Under the pieces are notes generated by a model. It made no database searches. It was not told where the DNA came from and saw only the letters and a list, made by a program, of their open reading frames with translations. From assembly GCF_001665605.1 (NCBI RefSeq), contig NZ_LZSV01000004.1, forward strand, positions 144,109 through 208,108: a stretch of DNA of 64,000 nt, read 5' to 3'. This DNA comes from Mycobacterium sp. 852014-50255_SCH5639931. Its GTDB lineage: Bacteria > Actinomycetota > Actinomycetes > Mycobacteriales > Mycobacteriaceae. Each line of letters begins with the position of its first letter. Position 1 is the first letter of the stretch. Position numbers and translations under genes: made by a program. Of this stretch, positions 50,836-58,841 are shown piece after piece.

Positions 50836-51330
50836 ATGATCGGGTGGACACGCATGATGCCTGCGGTCGTGCTGCTTGTCGGGCCGGGACTGCTGGCCGC
50901 CCCTGCCGCGCATGCCGACAACAAGCGGCTCAACAGCGCCGTCGTCTCCGCGGTCTACACCTTGCAGCACCAGGCGGGCTGCACGAACGACGTCATCAGG
51001 GACAATGCGCTAACGCTGGCCGCCCAACGGCACGCCGACGACATGATGAACAACCGAAACATCAACGACGACATCGGATCCGATGGGTCAACGCCGCAGG
51101 ACCGGGCCAACGCCGCCGGCTTCCGGGGCAAGGCCGCCGAGACGATCGCGATTAATCCGGCCATCGCCATCAGCAGCCTGGAGCTGGTCAACCAGTGGTA
51201 CTACAACCCCGACGACATGGCGATCATCCGCGACTGCGCCAACAGCTCCATGGGGGTGTGGTCGGAAAACAGTATGGACAGGACGGTCGTGGTGGCGATG
51301 TACGGCCAACCGGACCCGCGCAACCGATGA
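50836..51330 (+). CDS. Secreted CAP-domain (SCP-like) protein
   Basis: A 164-residue exported protein. The signal peptide (MMPAVVLLVGPGLLAAPAAHA, cleavage after AHA) precedes a CAP/SCP-like domain: TLQHQAGCTNDVIRDNALTLAAQRHADDMM and NAINPAIAISS-type region, ending in VVVAMYGQPDP. Two cysteines (CTND and RDCANSS) could form a disulfide. It directly follows the two Mce-associated genes, 11 bp after the second, so it probably belongs to the mce transcript. CAP proteins bind lipids or cell-wall components in several systems, but the canonical His/Glu tetrad is not clearly complete here. Confidence 0.75.
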   Translation: MIGWTRMMPAVVLLVGPGLLAAPAAHADNKRLNSAVVSAVYTLQHQAGCTNDVIRDNALTLAAQRHADDMMNNRNINDDIGSDGSTPQDRANAAGFRGKAAETIAINPAIAISSLELVNQWYYNPDDMAIIRDCANSSMGVWSENSMDRTVVVAMYGQPDPRNR

Positions 51331-51353
51331 CACGGCTGGAAAGAAGGTGCCTG

Positions 51354-53087
51354 ATGAGCTCGAAGCCGGCGAGTATGGACCTCGTTGAGACCGCACATCG
51401 GTTGACCATCGGCCAGCTCGCCGAATTGCGCGGCCTGGATCCGCAGCTGCAGGTGGTGGATGTGCGCAGCCCGGACGAGACGGCGCTCGGCATCATCCCG
51501 GGTGCGCAGCGGATTCCGCTACCGACGCTGAGTGATTCGCTTTCCCTTCTGAATTCGACGACCCCGGTGGTCGTCTATTGCGGCAGCGGCGACCACTCGA
51601 TCGCGGCGGCGGGCCTGCTGCGAGCCTCGGGCTTCGACGATGTGTCGGACCTGGTTGGGGGATTCGCCGCCTGGCAAGGCGCCGGATTCCCGGTGTCTGT
51701 CGGCAACGAGATCGTCGTCGAAACACCGCAAGTCGGTCCCCGGGCGGCCAAGGCATTGGTCGACGCCGGCGCACTGCTGCTTGACGTGCGTGAGCCCGGC
51801 GAATGGTGTACCGAGCACGCGCCGACCGCGATGTTGTTGCCGGCCGACCGCGTGCGTACTCGAGAACATGAACTGCCTCGCGACCGCCGGATTGTCGTGG
51901 TGTGCCGCTCGGGTGGGCGGTCGGCAGCGGTGACGGTTTCGCTTCGCCGGTCGGGCTTCGACGCGGTGAACCTGGCGGGCGGCATGTGCGCGTGGTCGGC
52001 CGCCGGATTGCCGGTCGTTACCCATGGTGGCGGCCCGGGACTGGTTGTGCACCGGGAGGATCCGCTCAATTGCGAGACATCGCTTCCCGAGCTGATCGGG
52101 GGCGCCGTGATGCCCTCCGACCACTTCTACGTCCGTAACCACTTCAGCACGCCGGTGGTGGATCCGGACCAGTATGAATTGACGGTCGGCGGCGTGGTCG
52201 AGCGGACGTTGCGGCTGCGCTTGCGCGATTTGCATAACCTGCCGAAACAGTCGCTGGTCGCGACGCTGGAATGCGCGGGCAACGGTCGCGCACAGTTCGA
52301 TCCGCCCGTCGACGGCGAACAGTGGCAATTCGGGGCGGCGAGCACCGCCGAATGGACGGGTGTTCCGCTCGTCGAGATCCTTGACCGGGCGGGCCTGGCG
52401 ACGCAGGCCCACGATGTCGTATTCCGTGCCGCCGACGCAGGTTTGGTCGACGGCGCGAGGGCGCCGGTGCGGTTCGAGCGCTCCCTGTCGGTGCGAGAAG
52501 CTTGCGACTCGGGTGCGATCGTCGCGTACGCGATGAACGGCGAGCCGCTACCACTGCAGCACGGTCGTCCGGTCCGGCTGATCGTGCCCGGCTGGTATTC
52601 GGTCGCGTCGGTCAAGTGGCTCACCGAGATTGAAGTCATCGACCATGCCTTCGAGGCGTTCTTCCAGACAAAGCGGTACCACTACGAATGGCAAGGCGGC
52701 GACGGTGTCGTGCGTGAGCCGGTCCGCCTGCAACGCGTCCGCGCACTGATCGCCCAGCCCGCTGACGGCGCCTCGATGACCGCCGGGGAAATCGTCGTGC
52801 GAGGCGTCGCTTGGTCGGGCGCGGCGCCGATAGACCGCGTGGACGTCTGTATCGGCGGCGGGCCGTGGCAGGCCGCCCGACTGGTCGGTGAACGCCGCCG
52901 ACACAGCTGGCAATGGTGGGAGCTGTTCACCCGATGCGACGTCGGTGGACACCAGACCGTACGTGCACGGGCCACCGATGAGGCGGGCAACACGCAGCCG
53001 GAGCAACCGGACTGGAACCGATTCGGTTACGGCGGCAACGCGATCCAGACGATTTCCATCGAGGTTCTCCCGAGCCCGCCGGCCTAG
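51354..53087 (+). CDS. Fusion of two rhodanese domains and a sulfite oxidase-type molybdoenzyme
   Basis: A 577-residue three-part protein. Rhodanese 1 spans about residues 15-115 with active-site loop YCGSGDHS (Cys76, non-canonical loop). Rhodanese 2 spans about 118-225 with canonical CRSGGRS (Cys184). The C-terminal part (about 240-577) is sulfite oxidase-like: LECAGNGR with the likely molybdenum ligand Cys307, VPGWYSVASVKWL and the Mo-cofactor dimerization domain (VRGVAWSGAAPIDRVDV). No heme-binding cytochrome b5 domain or Tat signal is present, so it is probably cytoplasmic. It should move sulfane sulfur and oxidise sulfite or a related oxyanion. ATG 51354 has GAAGG upstream; an ATG at 51327 overlapping the previous stop is possible. 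Confidence 0.85.
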   Translation: MSSKPASMDLVETAHRLTIGQLAELRGLDPQLQVVDVRSPDETALGIIPGAQRIPLPTLSDSLSLLNSTTPVVVYCGSGDHSIAAAGLLRASGFDDVSDLVGGFAAWQGAGFPVSVGNEIVVETPQVGPRAAKALVDAGALLLDVREPGEWCTEHAPTAMLLPADRVRTREHELPRDRRIVVVCRSGGRSAAVTVSLRRSGFDAVNLAGGMCAWSAAGLPVVTHGGGPGLVVHREDPLNCETSLPELIGGAVMPSDHFYVRNHFSTPVVDPDQYELTVGGVVERTLRLRLRDLHNLPKQSLVATLECAGNGRAQFDPPVDGEQWQFGAASTAEWTGVPLVEILDRAGLATQAHDVVFRAADAGLVDGARAPVRFERSLSVREACDSGAIVAYAMNGEPLPLQHGRPVRLIVPGWYSVASVKWLTEIEVIDHAFEAFFQTKRYHYEWQGGDGVVREPVRLQRVRALIAQPADGASMTAGEIVVRGVAWSGAAPIDRVDVCIGGGPWQAARLVGERRRHSWQWWELFTRCDVGGHQTVRARATDEAGNTQPEQPDWNRFGYGGNAIQTISIEVLPSPPA

Positions 53088-53419
53088 CCATCGAGTTGCG
53101 ACAGAACCTTCTTTACGTCCGAGGTCGTGCCGCGGTTATACGGCAGTTTGGACAGTGCCGTGGCCATGGCGCAGGTGTCGCTCAGCGCCGCGTACGTCAG
53201 GCCGCCACCGATTGCGGCGGCCAACCATTTGAGTCGTGGGATCGCAACGCTGCCCAGAACCGACGACAACGCCACCGACCCGGCGACCAGGCGGACCTGA
53301 CGCTCGAAGCTCCCACCGCTGGTCGCCACGGTCCACGTCGAAACCGTGGTCCTCCCAGTCGGCGATGCCGTGTTCGAGCACCCGCCCGCTGGTAAGCCCG
53401 GCGGGTGGCCCGGGAGGCG
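53084..53419 (-). pseudogene. Frameshifted rhodanese C-terminus plus DUF2892 membrane segment
   Basis: From 53329 (GTG) the frame encodes ERQVRLVAGSVALSSVLGSV, IPRLKWLAAAIGGGLTYAAL and CAMATALSKLPYNRG, a DUF2892 (YgaP-type) segment with two membrane helices. In another frame immediately upstream (53310-53419) the sequence reads VLEHGIADWEDHGFDVDRGDQRWEL, the end of a rhodanese domain. In intact rhodanese-DUF2892 proteins these join as RWELERQVRLVAG; here one extra base near 53304-53310 breaks the frame. The N-terminal rhodanese part is absent. The DUF2892 part alone could still be made. Its stop overlaps the stop of the sulfite oxidase fusion. Confidence 0.65.
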
Positions 53420-53734
53420 CTACCTGCTGGAGAAGGAGTCGGACCCGTCCGGGCTGATGCTTCCGTCGTCGGCGAAATCTTCGCAGGCGCACCACCGACC
53501 CCTGTCCTGTAACCTTCGCCGAAGTTGCGTGCCGCGCTTGAGCATCAGGTGCTGGGTGTAGACCTTGTCGCGCTGCTGCGGCGAGAACGCCAAGTCCAAG
53601 TTGATCGGCAACCCGGCCCAATCGACCCGGTCGTCGAGCTGCTCATCGTCGGCGGCGCCGCGCCTCAGCCGGCACTGCAACGGGCAGACAGCTCGCACGG
53701 TGTCCTCGAGGGGCCCGTCAAAGTCCAGAGCCAC
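53420..53734 (-). pseudogene. Short fragment resembling the C-terminus of the adjacent nitrate reductase flavoprotein
   Basis: A 104-residue frame from GTG 53734, with GAGGAGGG upstream. Its middle reads INLDLAFSPQQRDKVYTQHL followed by MLKRGTQLRRRLQD, strongly like [20 protein letters not shown] and [13 protein letters not shown] near the C-terminus of the nitrate reductase gene next door. Its end (SISPDGSDSFSSR) resembles [14 protein letters not shown], with about 20 residues deleted between. The first ~45 residues match nothing I recognise. It follows a copy of the nitrate reductase promoter element and leader. It is best read as an internally deleted duplicate; a small functional protein is not excluded. 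Confidence 0.6.
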
Positions 53735-53765
53735 GCCTAAGTCCCTCCTCGACGCAACCAATGAC

Positions 53766-53822
53766 TGAATGGTGCAGCGAGGTTGTTTCAGCGACAGGCG
53801 CACGACGTTTCCGTCGTATTAC
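53766..53822 (-). promoter_or_regulatory. Duplicated nitrate-locus promoter element, copy 2 (GlnR-like box)
   Basis: On the minus strand: GTAAT-N6-GAAAC-N17-GAAAC, then CCTCG and GCACCATTCA. It has exactly the 57-bp length and spacing of the element upstream of the nitrate reductase gene (58083-58139). GTnAC-N6-GaAAC is the recognised GlnR half-site pattern. The leader after it also matches (GTTGCG, then GGAGG) up to GTG 53734. Confidence 0.65.
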
Positions 53823-53843
53823 GAGTCGCGCGACCCGGGAGGC

Positions 53844-56800
53844 TTAGTAGACGTCGCGGTGATAGCGCTTGTCGGCGCTCAGCGACCGGACATATTCCTT
53901 CGCCCCATCGGGATCGAGGTTGCCGTGTTCGGCCGCGATTTCGCAGAGCGCACGGTCGACGTCCTTGGCCATGGGGTCCGCGGTACCGCAGACGTACAGC
54001 TGGGCGCCGTCCTGCAGCCAGCGCCACAGCTCGGCCCCACGCTTGCGCATCAGATGCTGCACGTAGACCTTCTGCTGCTGGTCCCGCGAGAAGGCGAGGT
54101 CCAACTCTGTGAGGAAGCCGTCAGCACGCATCTTTTCGAGTTCGTCGCGGTAGTAGTAGTCGGTGGCGGCGTGCTGCTCGCCGAAGAACAGCCAGTTGGG
54201 TCCGGTGTGCCCGAGCGCGCGACGCTCCTGGAGGAACCCGCGGAAGGGCGCGATCCCGGTGCCGGGGCCGATCATGATCATCGGCGTGTGCGAATCGCCG
54301 GGTGGCCGGAAGTTGCTCGACTGCTGCAGGTAGACGGCGACGCGATCACCGGGTGAGCGGTCGGCCAGGTAGGTCGAGCACACCCCGCGGCGGGGGACGC
54401 CCTGAAAGTTGTAGCGCACCGGCGAGACGGTCAGGTGAACTTCCCCGGGGCACGCTTTTGGGCTCGACGAGATCGAGTACAGCCGCGGCTGAAGGCGTTT
54501 GAGCACCCGCAGCCACTCGTGGGCCGACGCCCAGACCGGGTGCTGCGCCAGCAGGTCGATGGACTGGCGTCCCCACGACCAATCCGACAGTGCGCGCTTG
54601 TTTTCCGGCTTCAGCAGCTCGGCGAGCGTCGAGTCGCCGGTGCGCTCCTGCACGAACCGCACCAGGTCCCGGCTGATGTGGGCGATCTCGATGCGCTCGG
54701 TGAGCGCGGAGCGCAGCGACATCAGACCCTGCTCGCCGACCTCGACGGGCGTCTGCCCGTCCAGTCCGGTGACCGCCAGCCACTCGTCGACCAACCGGTC
54801 GCTATTGCGGGGCCACACCCCCAGCGCGTCACCGGCCTCGTAGCTCACGGTTTCTTCCGGCAGGCTGAAAACCAAATGCCGCACGTCTTTTGTCGACTTC
54901 GGCTGACTCAACACGGTGTTGCGGACGATGCCGGTGATCAGGGGGTGTTTCTTGGTGTATCCGACCGTTCCGGAGCCGTTGGCCGGCCGAATCGGCGCGG
55001 CAGTCGAGGCGGTGGCCGCCGCACCGCCATCCCGGCCCACCGGCGCGGGAGTGCGCGAGAGCGCCTGGATGACACCGCTCAGCCACTTGCCCGCTGCGTC
55101 GTCGTAGTCCGGTTCGCAGTCGACCCGGTCGACGATGCGGGTCGCCCCCAACTCGGCCAAACGTTCGTCGAGTTTGCGGCCATGGCCGCAGAAGTCGTCG
55201 TAGTTGGAGTCGCCGAGTGCGAGCACGGCGTAGCGGGTGCCGGTGAATTTCGTTGCGCCGTCGGTTGTCAGTGCGCGCCAGAACCCGGAGCCGTTGTCCG
55301 GTGGTTCACCGTCACCGGTGGTGCTGGTGATCAGCAGCAGCTCCCGAGTCGTCGCCAGTTCACCCACCGGGAAGTCGTCCATGGCGCGCAACGAGACCGG
55401 GACGTCGGCGTTGCCCAGCCGGGCAGCGACATCGGCGGCGAGCTCTTCGGCGTTCCCGGTTTGCGATGCCCACAGCACCACGACGGGTGCCCGTTTGGCG
55501 GGCTTGGCTTCGGGCGGCTGGATCGTCGGTTCCTTGACCGCCGGGGCCGGCGCCGGCCGCGGGGCGCCTTCACGGGAGAACAGGCCCGCGAGCAGGCCAT
55601 CCACCCACAGCCGGGTGCCGGGATCGAAGGGAGCGCTTTGCGGCAGGGTCGGCACCCCGGCGGTGCGCCGGCCCGCATCCGACCGAAGCGCGGTCAACAT
55701 CCCGGCAAGGTAGGAGCGGCCGAGCTCGTCGAATTCCGGTGCGGGTTTGGTTGCGACGCCGAGCAAGTCGGCGAGGGCGTCGACCTGTGACGCGCTGATT
55801 TCCAGCACCTCTGTGGAAACGGGTTCTGGTGTCTCGGTACTCGGATCTGCCGGGGCGACAGAGACTTTCGCCAACGTGACCGCGCACGCCTTGAATTCCG
55901 GTTGGTTCGAGATCGGGTCCACCGCGTCGTTGGTGACCGCGTTGATCGCCAGGTATTCGCCGAACACGTCGTTCCAGTGGAACGGGGCGAAGCAGTTACC
56001 GGTGCGCACCCGGTCGCTGATAACGGCGGGCAGCACGGCGCGACCGCGGCGGGAGGCGATTTCGATCGCGTCGCCTGCGGTGATCTGCAGACGGGCGGCG
56101 TCGTCCGGGTGGATCTCCACGAACGGTCCGGGATTGAGCTTGTTGAGCTTGGCGACCTTGCCGGTCTTGGTCATCGTGTGCCACTGGTGCGGTAGGCGAC
56201 CGGTGTTCAACAGGAAGGGGTAGTCGTTGTCCGGCATTTCCTCGGGCGGGAGGTGTGGGCGGGCGAAGAAGACCGCACGACCATTCGCGGTGGGGAAGGC
56301 CAGCCGGGGAGAGCTGCCGTCCTCGCGGACCAGCCGGGCCTGGCTGACGCCGTCATTGAGGTAACGAATGGGGTTGCGCTCGCACGTCCTCCCGGGTGCG
56401 CATGGCCATTGCAGCGGGCCCTGACGCAGCCGTTCGTAGCTGACGCCGCGCAGGTCGTAGCCGGTCTTCGGGTTCGAGAACCGTTTGATCTCTTCGAAGA
56501 CCTCTTCGGCGGAGCCGTAGCTGAAAGCGGCCGAAAAGCCCATCTCGCAGGCGATCCGGGCGATGATCTGCCAGTCGGGCATCGCGTCACCCGGCGCGGT
56601 GACGGCCGGCTGGAACAGCGTCATGTTGCGCTCGGAATTGACCATCACACCCTCGGCTTCCGACCACAGGGCCGCCGGCAGCAGCACGTCGGCGTATTCG
56701 TTGGTCTCCGTTTCGAGGAAGGCGTCCTGGGTGATGACCAACTCGGCACGCTCCAGACCGGCCAGCACGGTCTTCCGATTGGCAACGGAGGCAACGGGAT

Positions 56801-58049
56801 TGGTGCAGATGATCCAGCACGCTTTGATTTCACCGCTGGCCATCCGGGAGAACATGTCGATCGTGCCGGTGCCGACCTCGGTGCGGAGTGTACCGCGGGG
56901 GATACCCCACTGGTCTTCGGTGAAGGCGCGGTCTTCCGCGGATAGGGCCGAGCGCTGGCCCGGCAGTCCCGGCCCCATGTAGCCCATTTCGCGGCCGCCC
57001 ATCGCGTTGGGCTGCCCGGTGAGCGAGAAGGGTCCGCTGCCGGGTTTGCAGATCGCGCCGGTGGCCAGGTGCAGGTTACAGAGGGCGTTGGTGTTCCAGG
57101 TGCCGTGCGTGCTCTGGTTGAGGCCCATGGTCCAGCAGCTCACGAAATTCTCAGCCTCGCCGATCATCCGGGCCGCCGCGCGGATGTGCTCTTCGGGAAT
57201 CCCGGTGATTTCGCTGACCTTGTCGGGGGTGTACTGCTCCAAAAAGCTGGGCATCGCCTCCCACCCCTCGGTGAACTCGGCGATGAAGTCGGGATCGGTG
57301 TGCCCGTTTTCAACGATCTGCTGCAGCAACCCGTTGAGCAGTGCGAGGTCGGAACCGGGCGAGATCTGGAGGAACAGGTCGGCCTTGTCGGCGGTCGCGG
57401 TGCGGCGCGGATCGACGACGATGAGTTTTGCGCCGGCCTTGACGCGGTCCATCATCCGCAAGAACAGGATGGGGTGGCAGTCGGCCATGTTGGCGCCGAT
57501 GACGAAGAAGACGTCGGCGTGTTCGAAGTCTTGGTAAGAGCCTGGTGGTCCGTCGGCGCCCAGGGAGAGCTTGTAGCCGGAACCGGCGCTGGCCATGCAC
57601 AGCCGCGAGTTCGACTCGATCTGGTTGGTGCCGATGAAGCCCTTGGTCAGCTTGTTCGCCAGGTACTGCGCCTCGATGGACATCTGGCCCGACACGTACA
57701 TCGCGAAGGAATCCGGGCCATGCGTGTCGATGATCGCCCGTAACCGGTTCGCGCACTGGGCGATAGCCCGGTCCATATCGACGGGCTCGACGGGCTCACC
57801 GCGGTCGGTGCGTACGTGTGCGGATTCCATCCGCCCGGGCGCACCGAGCAAGTCGGAAGTGGTTGTCCCCTTGGTGCACAACCGGCCGAAGTTGGCTGGA
57901 TGTTCTTTGTTTCCAATCGACTTCGCGATGTGACGGCGACCGCTCTCGGGATCGGTTGTGACCTGCAACACCATCCCGCAGCCGACGCCGCAGTATGCGC
58001 ACATGGTGTTCACGGCATCGTGCTGTGACGCCATGGACTCCCTGGTCAC
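53844..58049 (-). CDS. nasN: Assimilatory nitrate reductase fused to a diflavin (CysJ-like) reductase, NasN type
   Basis: A 1401-residue self-sufficient nitrate reductase. An N-terminal 4Fe-4S motif (C17, C20, C24, C58) precedes the molybdopterin enzyme with likely Mo ligand Cys151 ([11 protein letters not shown]). A molybdopterin-dinucleotide-binding domain lies at about 630-750 ([18 protein letters not shown]). A Pro-rich linker follows, then a flavodoxin domain from about 885 ([31 protein letters not shown]) and a ferredoxin-NADP reductase domain ([33 protein letters not shown]). NADPH electrons pass via FAD and FMN to Mo without separate subunits. It is commonly annotated as bifunctional nitrate/sulfite reductase flavoprotein. 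GTG 58049 has AAAGGAGG 6-7 bp upstream. A GlnR-like box lies upstream. Confidence 0.9.
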   Translation of the reverse strand: MTRESMASQHDAVNTMCAYCGVGCGMVLQVTTDPESGRRHIAKSIGNKEHPANFGRLCTKGTTTSDLLGAPGRMESAHVRTDRGEPVEPVDMDRAIAQCANRLRAIIDTHGPDSFAMYVSGQMSIEAQYLANKLTKGFIGTNQIESNSRLCMASAGSGYKLSLGADGPPGSYQDFEHADVFFVIGANMADCHPILFLRMMDRVKAGAKLIVVDPRRTATADKADLFLQISPGSDLALLNGLLQQIVENGHTDPDFIAEFTEGWEAMPSFLEQYTPDKVSEITGIPEEHIRAAARMIGEAENFVSCWTMGLNQSTHGTWNTNALCNLHLATGAICKPGSGPFSLTGQPNAMGGREMGYMGPGLPGQRSALSAEDRAFTEDQWGIPRGTLRTEVGTGTIDMFSRMASGEIKACWIICTNPVASVANRKTVLAGLERAELVITQDAFLETETNEYADVLLPAALWSEAEGVMVNSERNMTLFQPAVTAPGDAMPDWQIIARIACEMGFSAAFSYGSAEEVFEEIKRFSNPKTGYDLRGVSYERLRQGPLQWPCAPGRTCERNPIRYLNDGVSQARLVREDGSSPRLAFPTANGRAVFFARPHLPPEEMPDNDYPFLLNTGRLPHQWHTMTKTGKVAKLNKLNPGPFVEIHPDDAARLQITAGDAIEIASRRGRAVLPAVISDRVRTGNCFAPFHWNDVFGEYLAINAVTNDAVDPISNQPEFKACAVTLAKVSVAPADPSTETPEPVSTEVLEISASQVDALADLLGVATKPAPEFDELGRSYLAGMLTALRSDAGRRTAGVPTLPQSAPFDPGTRLWVDGLLAGLFSREGAPRPAPAPAVKEPTIQPPEAKPAKRAPVVVLWASQTGNAEELAADVAARLGNADVPVSLRAMDDFPVGELATTRELLLITSTTGDGEPPDNGSGFWRALTTDGATKFTGTRYAVLALGDSNYDDFCGHGRKLDERLAELGATRIVDRVDCEPDYDDAAGKWLSGVIQALSRTPAPVGRDGGAAATASTAAPIRPANGSGTVGYTKKHPLITGIVRNTVLSQPKSTKDVRHLVFSLPEETVSYEAGDALGVWPRNSDRLVDEWLAVTGLDGQTPVEVGEQGLMSLRSALTERIEIAHISRDLVRFVQERTGDSTLAELLKPENKRALSDWSWGRQSIDLLAQHPVWASAHEWLRVLKRLQPRLYSISSSPKACPGEVHLTVSPVRYNFQGVPRRGVCSTYLADRSPGDRVAVYLQQSSNFRPPGDSHTPMIMIGPGTGIAPFRGFLQERRALGHTGPNWLFFGEQHAATDYYYRDELEKMRADGFLTELDLAFSRDQQQKVYVQHLMRKRGAELWRWLQDGAQLYVCGTADPMAKDVDRALCEIAAEHGNLDPDGAKEYVRSLSADKRYHRDVY

Positions 58050-58082
58050 GCACTTCCTCCTTTGAGCGCAACGGGCTTACGT

Positions 58083-58139
58083 TGAATGGTGCGACGAGGA
58101 TGTTTCGGCACCGGATATCCGGAGTTTCCCCCGCTTTAC
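58083..58139 (-). promoter_or_regulatory. Nitrate-locus promoter element, copy 1 (GlnR-like box)
   Basis: Minus strand: GTAAA-GCGGGG-GAAAC, 17 bp, GAAAC, then ATCCTCGTCGCACCATTCA, ending 33 bp before the GTG start. GTnAC-N6-GaAAC is the GlnR-binding pattern of actinobacteria, so nitrogen-dependent control is likely. The same 57-bp arrangement recurs at 53766-53822. Confidence 0.65.
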
Positions 58140-58328
58140 GGCTTCCTCTCACCGGCGAAAGCGCCCGCGTGATGTCTTGGAAAAGCCGCATGTCCCCAGG
58201 TCAGGGTGGGTCATCGTCGACCCGCCGACTCCGCTCAAGGCTACCGGCGGGGCCGGGCGGTTTACCTGTCAGAACATGGTCTCCGACCAAACAAATGGGA
58301 CATTCACAGCCTTCGCTAAGCTCACCGA

Positions 58329-58811
58329 GTGCGTCAGCTGATTGTGATCCTGCTGATCCTGCTGGCCTCCGGTTGCGGCTGGAAGCAAGCCGGTTCGCCG
58401 CCGGTGTCACCCGATAAGTGCAAGGATTCCGACGGGCCGGCGCCCGCCACGGTGCAGCGGGCCATCGCCTCGGTCCCGATCACCGTCCCCGGTACGACGT
58501 GGGTGGAAATCGCTCGCGGACATGCCAAGAAGTGCCGCTTGTACTGGGTGCAGATCATCCCGACGATTGCCAGTGAATCCACCGGGCAGCAGCTGCTGTT
58601 CTTCGATCACAACACTCCGCTGGGTGCACCAACCCCAAATCCCAAGCCGTACATCACCGTTCTGCCGCCCTCCGATGACGCCGTCGCGGTCCAGTACCAA
58701 TGGTTGAAGGGCAACGATCAGCCCTGCTGTCCCACCGGCGTTGGCACGGTGAAGTTCGAGATCGGCCCGGACGGCAAGCTGAAGGCGCTCGGCAAAATCC
58801 CGAATCAATAG
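58329..58811 (+). CDS. lppP: Lipoprotein LppP
   Basis: A 160-residue lipoprotein of the LppP/LprE family. The signal peptide MRQLIVILLILLASGC ends in a lipobox with Cys16. The family body follows: CKDSDGPAPATVQRAIASVP, GTTWVEIARGHAKKCRLYWVQ, IIPTIASES, QLLFFDHNTPLG and CCPTGVGTVKF. Cysteines at the CKDSD, KKCRL and CCPTG positions may form disulfides. GTG 58329 is used. It occupies the Rv2330c position of M. tuberculosis, here beside the nitrate reductase gene. Molecular role unknown. Confidence 0.9.
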   Translation: MRQLIVILLILLASGCGWKQAGSPPVSPDKCKDSDGPAPATVQRAIASVPITVPGTTWVEIARGHAKKCRLYWVQIIPTIASESTGQQLLFFDHNTPLGAPTPNPKPYITVLPPSDDAVAVQYQWLKGNDQPCCPTGVGTVKFEIGPDGKLKALGKIPNQ

Positions 58812-58841
58812 CGTTGCGTTACAACGCGATCAAGCGGCCCG

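Noticed and set aside
54435..55790. 451-codon plus-strand frame inside the nitrate reductase gene
   Set aside because: Shadow of nasN; the opposite strand shows flavodoxin and FNR motifs over the same bases.
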